Source: Chitinophagaceae bacterium
GTDB lineage: Bacteria; Bacteroidota; Bacteroidia; Chitinophagales; Chitinophagaceae
Direction: 5' to 3'
Length of the DNA: 26,417 bases
NCBI GenBank assembly: GCA_947463105.1
Contig: CANHSD010000006.1
Coordinates: 1-26,417 of the forward strand
Shown here: in pieces, positions 1 through 6,799 of the stretch
Layout of the letters: each line of letters begins with the position of its first letter
Position numbering within the stretch: the first letter of the stretch is position 1
Notes under the pieces: generated by a model
What the model saw: only the letters and a program-made list of their open reading frames with translations
Told to the model about the DNA's origin: nothing
The model's database searches: none
Program-made: the position numbers and the translations under genes

Positions 1-792
1 AATGCCCAGTTTAAAAAATTTGTGGACGCCACAGGATATGTGACTACTGCAGAAATTGCTCCCAACTGGGAAGAAATAAAAAAACAGGTGCCTGCCGGTA
101 CACCCAAGCCACCGGACAGTGTGTTGGTGGCAGCCTCCCTGGTATTTCTGAAACAGCCTCCCGGCACAGGATTGGGCGACCCCAGCCAGTGGTGGGATTG
201 GAAAAAAGGAGCCTCCTGGAAACACCCCAAAGGTGTGGGCAGCAACATCATCGGTAAGGAGAATTATCCTGTAGTGCATGTTTCCTGGGATGACGCCATG
301 GCCTATTGCAAATGGGCAGGAAAACGGTTACCCACCGAAGCCGAATGGGAGTACGCAGCAAGGGGAGGAAGAATCGATAAATATCCCTGGGGCAATGAAG
401 ACATTGAACAAGGAAAACCCAAGGCCAATACCTGGCAGGGCACATTTCCCAGCACGAATACCAACTGGGATAAATTCCCTTCATCATCTCCAGTAAAAAC
501 TTTTCCCGCCAATCGGTATGGTCTCTATGATATGGCTGGAAATGTCTGGGAGTGGTGCTTTGATTGGTTCAGGGATGATTATTATGCCAAGGTCAGCGGA
601 CAGATATCCATCGATCCCAAAGGGCCTGCAGACAGTTATGATCCACAGGAGCCCACAGTTCAGAAAAGGGTTGTCAGGGGGGGGTCCTTCCTCTGCAATG
701 CTTCTTATTGCAAAGGATACAGGGTAACATCAAGGATGAAGACAGCAACCGATACAGGGCTGGAACATACCGGATTCAGGTGTGTGGATTAG
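1..792 (+). CDS. Formylglycine-generating enzyme (SUMF1/FGE family), 5' end missing
   Basis: The reading frame is open from base 1, so the true start lies left of the window; a GTG at 22 is only an internal codon. The visible 263 residues cover most of an FGE-sulfatase domain. Family landmarks are clear: RLPTEAEWEYAARGG, the PWGNE turn, an ANTWQG block, YGLYDMAGNVWEW and the C-terminal GFRCVD. The segment RGGSFLCNASYC has two cysteines five residues apart (codons 694-696 and 709-711), the spacing of the catalytic pair of human FGE. FGE oxidises a cysteine in sulfatases to C-alpha-formylglycine using oxygen and copper. Many Bacteroidota paralogues with this fold (GldK/GldJ types) lack this pair, so this copy is likely catalytic. 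The substrate sulfatase is not in the window. The family is certain; catalytic competence is inferred from the cysteine pair. Confidence 0.9.
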   Translation, partial: NAQFKKFVDATGYVTTAEIAPNWEEIKKQVPAGTPKPPDSVLVAASLVFLKQPPGTGLGDPSQWWDWKKGASWKHPKGVGSNIIGKENYPVVHVSWDDAMAYCKWAGKRLPTEAEWEYAARGGRIDKYPWGNEDIEQGKPKANTWQGTFPSTNTNWDKFPSSSPVKTFPANRYGLYDMAGNVWEWCFDWFRDDYYAKVSGQISIDPKGPADSYDPQEPTVQKRVVRGGSFLCNASYCKGYRVTSRMKTATDTGLEHTGFRCVD

Positions 793-858
793 GTAGTTTG
801 TACGCCTTACTGTTGACCATAAGAAATTAGCGTATTTTATCTACATAAAATTGTTACA

Positions 859-1641
859 ATGGGATCCAAATTAAATGCATTGCTCAATGTTGCAGGTCTC
901 AGTTTGGTGCTGGCCGTCAATGCCTTGGCCAATATTTTGCCCATCAACGGATATAACACAGGGCAGATTTCAGCACTGTATCCCAACTATTTTGTCCCTG
1001 CTGGGTTCACTTTCAGCATTTGGGGGGTGATTTACCTTTTGTTGATAGGCTTTGTCTTTTGTAGTCTTTTTGCCGCTTTTGGGAAATTCAATGATGCGGC
1101 CAAAGCCTGCATTGAAAAGGCCGGTCCCTATTTTTTGATCACTTGTGTATTGAATGCAGGTTGGATTCTTGCCTGGCACTATCTGTATCTTGGCATATCC
1201 CTTGCCATCATGATAGCTTTTTTGGTCACCCTTTTGCTCTTGTACATTGCCATAAAACCCATGAAAAACCAGGTGCCTCTCTTCTACAGGCTTTGGACCT
1301 ACCATGCCTTTGTAGTCTATCTGGCTTGGATCTGTGTAGCCACCATCGCCAATGCGACAGCATTGCTGGTAGGGTTTGGTTGGCAGGGTGAACCTTTGTC
1401 TCCTCAGATCTGGAGCATGATCATGATACTGGTGGCCCTTGTGCTGGGTGTCTTTATGGTGGGCAAACAAAAGCAACCTGCATTTGGATTCGTACTGGCC
1501 TGGGCATTTTGGGGCATCTACTCCGCGCAGTCTCCCGAATCAAGGATGATCGGCTTTACTGCAGGCCCCTCCTTGTCTTTTATTTTTTCACTGACAGTGA
1601 CAATCCTTATTAAATCAAAAACCAAATCATTGCCGGAATAG
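859..1641 (+). CDS. TspO/MBR-related tryptophan-rich membrane protein
   Basis: A 260-residue protein with seven or eight hydrophobic helices (about 10-28, 50-71, 92-109, 112-133, 148-170, 184-203, 208-223 and 236-251) and many Trp residues. The block PNYFVPAGFTFSIWG (about 42-56) is the recognisable signature of the group usually annotated as tryptophan-rich sensory protein. These proteins are longer than the five-helix TspO proper (about 160 residues). TspO binds tetrapyrroles and cholesterol-like ligands in other organisms; the ligand of this long subgroup is not established. The ATG at 859 is well placed and no upstream in-frame start competes. The gene stands alone, 66 bases after the FGE gene and 51 bases before the DUF4254 gene. 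Membrane location is well supported; function is open. Confidence 0.75.
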   Translation: MGSKLNALLNVAGLSLVLAVNALANILPINGYNTGQISALYPNYFVPAGFTFSIWGVIYLLLIGFVFCSLFAAFGKFNDAAKACIEKAGPYFLITCVLNAGWILAWHYLYLGISLAIMIAFLVTLLLLYIAIKPMKNQVPLFYRLWTYHAFVVYLAWICVATIANATALLVGFGWQGEPLSPQIWSMIMILVALVLGVFMVGKQKQPAFGFVLAWAFWGIYSAQSPESRMIGFTAGPSLSFIFSLTVTILIKSKTKSLPE

Positions 1642-1692
1642 GTTTTGTAATTCCCTGATGCCGATCATCAGCAGATTCTTTATTTTTGTCCC

Positions 1693-2304
1693 ATGAAGAT
1701 CAGTTTAACATGTATTCAAGTTTTTCAGCGGGCAGTAGCGGCATATCATTTGCACAACAATGTCGATGAAGCTGAGCATAATCCCTTTTCTGAAGGGAGT
1801 TTTGAGCATCTCTTGTTTGCTAAAAACCATGTTGACACGGTGCAATGGCACCTGGAAGATATTGTAAGGGATCCCAATATTGATCCTGTTGCAGGAATAG
1901 CGCTCAAGCGGAGAATTGACAAGTCCAATCAAGTGAGAACCGATATGGTAGAACAGATTGACGATTATATTTTAACGCTTTATGCTGGGGTTGATGCAGT
2001 TCCCGGAGCAAAACTCAATACCGAAAGCCCTGCATGGGCCATCGATAGACTCTCTATTCTTATCCTCAAGATTTACCATATGCAGGAAGAGGCCGTAAGG
2101 GTGGATGCAAGCCCTGAACACAGGACAAAATGCACCGCTAAATTGAGGGTACTGTTAGAACAACAAACGGATCTTTCTACCTCAATAGATGAGTTGTTGA
2201 CAGAGATCAATGAAGGCAAAAAGCAAATGAAAGTATACCGGCAGATGAAAATGTACAATGATCCTTCCTTGAATCCTGTATTGTACAACCTGGAAAAGAA
2301 ATGA
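1693..2304 (+). CDS. DUF4254 domain protein, partner of the downstream GT9 gene
   Basis: A 203-residue soluble, probably all-helical protein without signal peptide or membrane segment. The N-terminal region (QRAVAAYHLHNNVDEA, then NPF, then HVDTVQWHLEDIVRDPNID) is what I recognise as DUF4254, a family found in Bacteroidota beside family 9 glycosyltransferases. Its stop codon overlaps the start of the next gene in an ATGA arrangement (2301-2304), so the two are probably translationally coupled and may act together in surface-glycan or lipid A-linked sugar metabolism. No catalytic motif is visible to me and no biochemical role is known. It could be a chaperone, a regulator or an accessory subunit of the transferase. 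Family call good, function unknown. Confidence 0.8.
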   Translation: MKISLTCIQVFQRAVAAYHLHNNVDEAEHNPFSEGSFEHLLFAKNHVDTVQWHLEDIVRDPNIDPVAGIALKRRIDKSNQVRTDMVEQIDDYILTLYAGVDAVPGAKLNTESPAWAIDRLSILILKIYHMQEEAVRVDASPEHRTKCTAKLRVLLEQQTDLSTSIDELLTEINEGKKQMKVYRQMKMYNDPSLNPVLYNLEKK

Positions 2305-3314
2305 TGCCTGATTCCATACAACAGAAAATATTGGTCTTGAGGTTCTCTGCGCTTGGGGATGTGGCGTTGACTGTACCCGTAATAAAAGCTTTTCTTGCCG
2401 CAAACAAGGATGTTTCCATTGTCATGGCCAGTGAAAAGCAATGCGCAGGTCTATTTTCTGGCATTGATCGATTGACTTTTGAGGGCTTTGACCTCAAAAC
2501 TGAATTCAAAGGATTTATTGGCATCTTTAGGATTTTTAATCTCCTCAGAAAAAAATATCAATTCTCTATCGTTGCCGACCTTCATGGTGTCATTCGTACC
2601 CATGTTTTGAGGTTTCTTTTTGAAGCCAGTCGTCGAAAAACAGAAGTCATCAACAAGGGCCGAATTGAAAAGTATGCCCTTGTCAGGAAGGACAATAAAA
2701 TATTCAGGCCCTTGCCCCATGTTACCGAACGGTATGCTGATGTGTTCAGGCGGCTCGGTTTCAAGATCAATCTTCCTCAGGTTGGTGATGTGCCAGTTGA
2801 CCAGGATAAAGCCCCTGTGAAAATTGGCTTTGCTCCTTTTGCAAAACATGCTGCCAAAATGTATCCCCTTGATAAGTTCAAGGAGATTGTCCAATATTTT
2901 GATCGAGCTCCCTATGAATTGTATTTTTTTGGAGGTAAAGGAGCCGAGAGACTATTGTTGGCTGATTGGGAAAGTCATTTTAGTCATGCTGTACCCATGT
3001 CATCTACCAGTTCTATTGCCGATGAGCTTGAAATCATGCGGGAGATGCAGGCAATGATTACCATGGATTCGGCAAACATGCATTTGGCCTCTTTAGTGAA
3101 TGTTCCTGTTATCTCCCTTTGGGGCCCGACCCATCCCTATGTTGGATTTTATGGTTTTCTCCAAGATCCATTGAATGCGGTACAGGTTAATCTTACCTGT
3201 CGCCCGTGTTCGGTCTTTGGAAACACCACTTGTTGGCGTGGAGACCATGCATGTATGGAGCAAATTACACCTGAAATGGTAGAGGAAAAGCTGCTTAAAT
3301 TGCTGAAAGGGTAA
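2301..3314 (+). CDS. Glycosyltransferase family 9 (heptosyltransferase-like)
   Basis: A 337-residue GT-B fold transferase. The N-terminal Rossmann strand and loop read KILVLRFSALGDVALTVPV (about 9-27), the acceptor-side signature of ADP-heptose:LPS heptosyltransferases. The C-terminal nucleotide-sugar half has TMDSANMHLA (254-263) followed by VPVISLWGPTHP (268-279), matching the conserved D-S-G/A-x-x-H and LFGPT-type region. A Cys-rich tail (CRPCSVFGNTTC and a further Cys) is common in this group. It acts at the cytoplasmic face of the inner membrane in glycan core synthesis. The actual donor in Bacteroidota, which often lack enteric-type heptose, is uncertain. It overlaps the DUF4254 gene by four bases. 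Length and motifs are complete. Confidence 0.88.
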   Translation: MMPDSIQQKILVLRFSALGDVALTVPVIKAFLAANKDVSIVMASEKQCAGLFSGIDRLTFEGFDLKTEFKGFIGIFRIFNLLRKKYQFSIVADLHGVIRTHVLRFLFEASRRKTEVINKGRIEKYALVRKDNKIFRPLPHVTERYADVFRRLGFKINLPQVGDVPVDQDKAPVKIGFAPFAKHAAKMYPLDKFKEIVQYFDRAPYELYFFGGKGAERLLLADWESHFSHAVPMSSTSSIADELEIMREMQAMITMDSANMHLASLVNVPVISLWGPTHPYVGFYGFLQDPLNAVQVNLTCRPCSVFGNTTCWRGDHACMEQITPEMVEEKLLKLLKG

Positions 3315-3344
3315 AAAATAGGTGAAAAAACATTTTATTTTTTA
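3312..3344 (+). terminator. AT-only hairpin after the GT9 gene, possible weak terminator
   Basis: A perfect nine-base inverted repeat starts at the stop codon: arm 3312-3320 (TAAAAAATA) pairs with 3336-3344 (TATTTTTTA) across a 15-base loop. The second arm itself supplies the T run. The stem has no G or C, so termination strength is doubtful; low helical stability could mean this is just local AT richness. It is the only terminator-like element between the GT9 gene and the next start. Confidence 0.25.
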
Positions 3345-3467
3345 ATCATTATTGTAATTGTATATCAATTATTTATACATTAGTGATTATCTTAATTGGT
3401 TAAAAAACACTTTTTTTACGTGTTTTCACCAATGGATTCTATCTGCAGTGATTGATATTGCTCATGA
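3315..3467. other. AT-rich leader with inverted repeats upstream of the propeller/winged-helix gene
   Basis: This is the longest gene-free stretch in the window and clearly more AT-rich than its surroundings. It contains a seven-base stem AAAACAC (3404-3410) with GTGTTTT (3420-3426) around a T-rich loop. It also holds a long-range pair, GGTGAAAA (3321-3328) with TTTTCACC (3423-3430), that would enclose most of the region. I find no convincing TTTG/TAnnTTTG promoter pair. It may hold the promoter and an operator or folded leader for the gene at 3468; this is inference from position. Confidence 0.35.
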
Positions 3468-4934
3468 ATGTCGAAGCGCTGCCTTTTTTTGTTGTTTTTT
3501 ATTTTTGGTTATGGACCATTTTCCCTGGGGCAGGGGATACCCCCAATTTTAAAAAAACTTTCCTCCTCCAAGGGTACCGTGCTTGTATACTCACAGAGTA
3601 AACAGTCACTGGTTGATTTATCAGATCTTCCAGCCAATTTCAGTACTGAAGGGTATAATTTAGTCAAAGATTCTTCCGGGCTTTATGTTTTTCCACAGGG
3701 TACAGGTAGAATATACCAATTGGATATTTCCCAAGGGAGGTATCGCTGGCAGCGGATCGATGATACATATTACAGTGGTTATAACTTCAATAGCATCGGG
3801 TTTAGACTAGATTCCGTTTTTTATTCTTTCGGTGGTCAAGGGTTTTGGAATACCAATGGCACCTTGAGGAGTTACAATGTTTTCAGCAGACAATGGGATG
3901 CTATTCAATTATCAGAAAACATCCATTGGAGAAAAAATAAGGATGGGTTCTTCTTTCTCGACACAGCAAATAAAACCCTGACTCTCAATGCAATACCTAC
4001 ACCTTCACATGAGATGTTGAAAAATGGCAATGCTGAACAGCGTAAAGAAGGGCTTTATCGATTAGACGTTAACGCAGGCAATTGGACCAGAATGGGGCGG
4101 ATGTCAGACACTGCTCATATCATTGTTGCAACCCTGCCATGGGGCCTATTGGATGATAATTTTGGGGTATTGGACCTTGTTAATAATCGCTATTGCAAAT
4201 TATCAAATCAAATCCGTTCCAAAATTAATGCCATTTTCTCCTCCAACAAGTATGCTGATCCTGCCATAGCCAGTTTTGCCATTGATTCGGTTTTTTACAT
4301 GGGAAATCAATTTCAGCCATATGATTCATTGGTCATCTCTCAGGCAGACCTCATCGATACAGGTATTCCTATCTATACACCCCTGGAACCTCCAGGATTA
4401 TTGGATGATGTGGAAGCAGAGTCTTTTTTGCTTGTCATCCTTGGTTTTTTAAGCTCCTTTCTTGGCTTGCTATTGTACAAGGCCAAGAAAGCACAACCCA
4501 CTCCAGCAGCAGTTGAAACAGTGTACACCTCAGCAGTTGAATCCTTGCCTGCTCCTAACGATAGTCTTAAAGCCGTTGCAGCACCTGAATCGGAAAAACA
4601 CCCAATCTCGTTTAGATCCACCCGCATCCTCGAACTGCTAGAGGAGCGGGAGCGCTTATTGCTTGAATTCTTGTTCAACCACTCAGCGGATGAAAGGCTG
4701 ACCTCCATTGATGAAATCAACAAAGTGATAGGTGTTCAGCACAGATCTGTAGAAATCCAAAAACGCATGCGCAGCGATTTGATTGGTTCCATCAACCAAA
4801 AGCTGAGCATCATCACCCGGGATAAAAAACCTGTGGTAGACAAGCAGCGCTCAGAATTTGACAGGCGTAGTTTCGAATATTTCATTCATCCACCCTATAT
4901 GGAACTTGTGGACAAGATCATTGGGAAGAAGTGA
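3468..4934 (+). CDS. Putative membrane-tethered regulator: secreted beta-propeller-like domain, one TM helix, C-terminal winged-helix-like domain
   Basis: A 488-residue protein. Residues 1-22 form a signal peptide (MSKR then a hydrophobic run ending SLGQ). Residues about 35-300 are beta-rich with repeated short aromatic and glycine motifs (GLYVFPQGTGRIYQLD, DSVFYSFGGQGFWNTNG, GLYRLDVNAGNWTRMG, DSVFYMGNQFQPYDSL), as in Kelch or galactose-oxidase type propellers. One membrane helix follows at 319-337 (SFLLVILGFLSSFLGLLLY) with KAKK after it, placing the C-terminus in the cytoplasm. After a Pro/Ala linker, about 383-488 form a helical region (ILELLEERERLLLEFLF, SIDEINKVIG, HRSVEIQKRMRSDLIGSINQKL) ending in RSEFDRRSFEYFI. 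This looks like a winged helix with recognition helix and wing. The topology suggests an outside sensor acting on transcription. No histidine kinase or receiver domain is present. DNA binding is inferred from pattern only. I do not know a named family. Confidence 0.7.
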   Translation: MSKRCLFLLFFIFGYGPFSLGQGIPPILKKLSSSKGTVLVYSQSKQSLVDLSDLPANFSTEGYNLVKDSSGLYVFPQGTGRIYQLDISQGRYRWQRIDDTYYSGYNFNSIGFRLDSVFYSFGGQGFWNTNGTLRSYNVFSRQWDAIQLSENIHWRKNKDGFFFLDTANKTLTLNAIPTPSHEMLKNGNAEQRKEGLYRLDVNAGNWTRMGRMSDTAHIIVATLPWGLLDDNFGVLDLVNNRYCKLSNQIRSKINAIFSSNKYADPAIASFAIDSVFYMGNQFQPYDSLVISQADLIDTGIPIYTPLEPPGLLDDVEAESFLLVILGFLSSFLGLLLYKAKKAQPTPAAVETVYTSAVESLPAPNDSLKAVAAPESEKHPISFRSTRILELLEERERLLLEFLFNHSADERLTSIDEINKVIGVQHRSVEIQKRMRSDLIGSINQKLSIITRDKKPVVDKQRSEFDRRSFEYFIHPPYMELVDKIIGKK

Positions 4935-4976
4935 TTTGATTTTCCGGATTTCGCCATATAAAACCATAACTTCTCG

Positions 4977-4984
4977 TAAATTTG
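4977..4984 (+). promoter_or_regulatory. Bacteroidota-type -7 element upstream of the Nfu gene
   Basis: TAAATTTG matches the TAnnTTTG -7 consensus of Bacteroidota housekeeping promoters and lies 17 bases before the ATG at 5002. That would give a short 5' leader of about ten bases. I find no TTTG -33 element at the usual 17-23 base spacing, so only half of the promoter is supported. Confidence 0.35.
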
Positions 4985-5001
4985 CTTGTTAATACGAGAT
5001 T

Positions 5002-5598
5002 ATGATCAAAACAGGAAATATCACCGTAAGCATTTATACAGAAATGACGCCCAATCCAGAGACCATGAAGTTTGTGGCCAACAAACTGTTGTATCCTGGC
5101 AAAAGTGTTGATTTTCAGGACATTGAAAAGGCAAAACCTTCGCCCCTGGCGTTGGAACTCTTCAGTTTTCCATTTGTAAAAGGAGTGTTCATCGCCAGTA
5201 ATTTTGTCACCCTGACCAAAACTACCGAAACGGATTGGGATGATGTAAAACCCTCTATCCGCCAATTTCTCAAGGATTACCTTGAAGACGGTAAAGCGAT
5301 CGTTAATGAAGATGAACTGCCTGCAGCACAGTCCACCGATGGGAATATTGTGCTTTCAGAAGATGGTGATGTTGTAAAACGCATCAAGGAATTGCTGGAA
5401 AACTATGTAAAGCCCGCAGTGGAAATGGATGGCGGCGCCATTCAGTTCAAGAAGTTTGAAGATGGCATTGTAACCCTTATGCTCCAAGGTTCCTGCAGCG
5501 GCTGCCCCTCATCCATGATCACCCTCAAATCAGGTATCGAAGGAATGATGAAACGCATGATTCCGGAAGTAGTGGAAGTGGTGGCAGAAGCAGAGTAA
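5002..5598 (+). CDS. Nfu-type iron-sulfur cluster scaffold/carrier (NifU family)
   Basis: A 198-residue cytosolic protein with two domains. Residues about 8-95 form the Nfu N-terminal domain (IYTEMTPNPETMKFV, then LFSFPFVKGVFIASNFVTLTK). Residues about 122-195 form the NifU C-terminal domain with the cluster-binding CSGC motif (Cys165 and Cys168) inside GSCSGCPSSMITL. Such proteins receive a 4Fe-4S cluster and hand it to client enzymes. Both cysteines are present and the length is normal. A TAnnTTTG-type element lies just upstream, and the pnuC gene follows after ten bases, so the two are probably cotranscribed. The assignment to the family is firm; which client it serves is unknown. Confidence 0.93.
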   Translation: MIKTGNITVSIYTEMTPNPETMKFVANKLLYPGKSVDFQDIEKAKPSPLALELFSFPFVKGVFIASNFVTLTKTTETDWDDVKPSIRQFLKDYLEDGKAIVNEDELPAAQSTDGNIVLSEDGDVVKRIKELLENYVKPAVEMDGGAIQFKKFEDGIVTLMLQGSCSGCPSSMITLKSGIEGMMKRMIPEVVEVVAEAE

Positions 5599-5608
5599 AT
5601 CCCATTTC

Positions 5609-6193
5609 ATGGATTTCCTTGAACTAACCGCCATCTTCTCAGGCATCATTTCCGTTTGGTTTTCAAGAAAAGAGAGCATTTGGGTTTACCCAACAGGGTT
5701 GGTTGGAACGATTCTTTATGTGTACCTCAGTTTCAAAGGCGACTTGTTTGGTGAGGCTTCCGTTAACCTTTACTATACCATCATGAGTATCTATGGATGG
5801 TACAATTGGACGAGGCGCAATAATGAGCAACTGCTTGTTGTTCAGATTCAATTCGCCACACAAAAAGAGTGGGGCAAACATTTGGCTTTTTTTATTGCCA
5901 TTTACTTGGCTATCTACTTATCCTTGACCTATATACAAAAAGCATTTGCGCCAGGTGCCGTTCCTTGGGCAGATGCATTGGCATCCGCATCGGCATTCAC
6001 GGGCATGTGGCTGATGACCAAGAAAAAAGTGGAAAGCTGGATCTGGTGGATCATCACCAATATTTGTTCTATCCCTTTGTATTATTCAAAAGGATATACC
6101 TTCACGGCCGTTTATTATGCCATCCTGCTGGTGCTGGCCATCATGGGATTGCAGGAATGGAGAAAAAAAGCAAATGAACAGTCAAGAGCCTAA
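5609..6193 (+). CDS. pnuC: PnuC-family transporter, probably for nicotinamide riboside
   Basis: A 194-residue integral membrane protein with about seven hydrophobic segments. The family signature is seen at YYTIMSIYGWYNWTRR (about 55-70), with Trp64 and Trp67 in the WxxW arrangement, and a second half ending in ITNICSIPLYYSKG and a final helix. PnuC proteins facilitate uptake of nicotinamide riboside; relatives carry thiamine (PnuT) or riboflavin (PnuX). The substrate call rests on the next gene: a NadR-type ribosylnicotinamide kinase whose ATG lies inside the last 20 bases of this gene. Uptake followed by trapping phosphorylation is the known logic for this pair. No riboswitch is visible in the ten bases upstream. 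Confidence 0.88.
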   Translation: MDFLELTAIFSGIISVWFSRKESIWVYPTGLVGTILYVYLSFKGDLFGEASVNLYYTIMSIYGWYNWTRRNNEQLLVVQIQFATQKEWGKHLAFFIAIYLAIYLSLTYIQKAFAPGAVPWADALASASAFTGMWLMTKKKVESWIWWIITNICSIPLYYSKGYTFTAVYYAILLVLAIMGLQEWRKKANEQSRA

Positions 6194-6749
6194 GCAAATC
6201 ATCAAAATTGTAGCCATCGGCCCTGAATCAACCGGTAAGAGTACCTTATGTGCTACACTGGCAAAGCATTTCTCAACCATCTGGTGCAAAGAATATGCCA
6301 GGGAATACTTGCTGGAGCATGGCACTGATTACACGTATGAAAACCTGCTAACGATTGCAGAAGGTCAGTTGAACCTGGAGGATCAAGCCACGGAAGCGGC
6401 GATTGATTTGCACAAACAAGCCGGAGGCGAAGGTCTGCCGATATTGTTTATCGACACCAACATGTACGTTATGAAAGTTTGGTGCGAATTTGTTTTTGGT
6501 AATTGTCATCCCTTCATCCTCAAAGAAATAGTACAAAGAAGTTATGACGGATACTTGCTCTGCAAGCCAGACCTGCCCTGGGTTAAGGATGAATTGAGGG
6601 AGTATCCTGATCTGGAAACCCGAGAAAACTTGTACTATCATTACAAGGACGTCCTGATCAACCAGTCCCTGCCCTGGTATGAGGTTAAGGGGCAAGATCC
6701 AGCAAGAAGCCAATCAGCCATTGAATGGGTAAGCAGCTTGCTGAGGTAG
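6174..6749 (+). CDS. NadR-like ribosylnicotinamide kinase (AAA_28 ATPase)
   Basis: A 191-residue P-loop kinase when started at the ATG at 6174; a longer frame from 6117 lies wholly inside pnuC and is unlikely. The Walker A motif is GPESTGKST (16-24), matching the kinase domain of NadR. It is followed by CKEYAREYLLEHG (about 38-50), FIDTN in the Walker B position, and the C-terminal ENLYYHYKDVL region. It phosphorylates nicotinamide riboside to NMN in the cytoplasm. It lacks the N-terminal adenylyltransferase and DNA-binding domains of enterobacterial NadR, as is usual in Bacteroidota. Its 20-base overlap with pnuC implies translational coupling. Kinase family is firm; substrate is inferred from the pairing. 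Confidence 0.87.
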   Translation: MNSQEPKQIIKIVAIGPESTGKSTLCATLAKHFSTIWCKEYAREYLLEHGTDYTYENLLTIAEGQLNLEDQATEAAIDLHKQAGGEGLPILFIDTNMYVMKVWCEFVFGNCHPFILKEIVQRSYDGYLLCKPDLPWVKDELREYPDLETRENLYYHYKDVLINQSLPWYEVKGQDPARSQSAIEWVSSLLR

Positions 6750-6799
6750 TAGTGAAGATTTGTTAATCCTTAAATTGCAACTCAACAGTGAACCCAGCC

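Noticed and set aside
970..1476. A 168-codon minus-strand frame opposite the TspO-like gene
   Set aside because: It lies wholly inside a well-supported membrane protein gene and has no recognisable domain; its Gln/Lys/His-rich composition is that of an antisense shadow.
1655..1671. Six-base hairpin CTGATG/CATCAG after the TspO-like gene as a terminator
   Set aside because: The T-rich tract does not follow directly and the stem is short; too weak to list.
1681..1688. TATTTTTG as a -7 promoter element for the DUF4254 gene
   Set aside because: It ends only four bases before the ATG, so transcription would start at or inside the start codon, and no -33 element is at the right spacing.
3358..3552. 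A 64-codon frame in the leader of the propeller/winged-helix gene
   Set aside because: It overlaps the signal peptide of the supported gene at 3468 in another frame and is rich in Cys, Phe and Trp with no coding signal; I treat it as chance.
5599..5608. A riboswitch controlling pnuC
   Set aside because: Only ten bases separate it from the Nfu gene, so there is no room for a folded aptamer.
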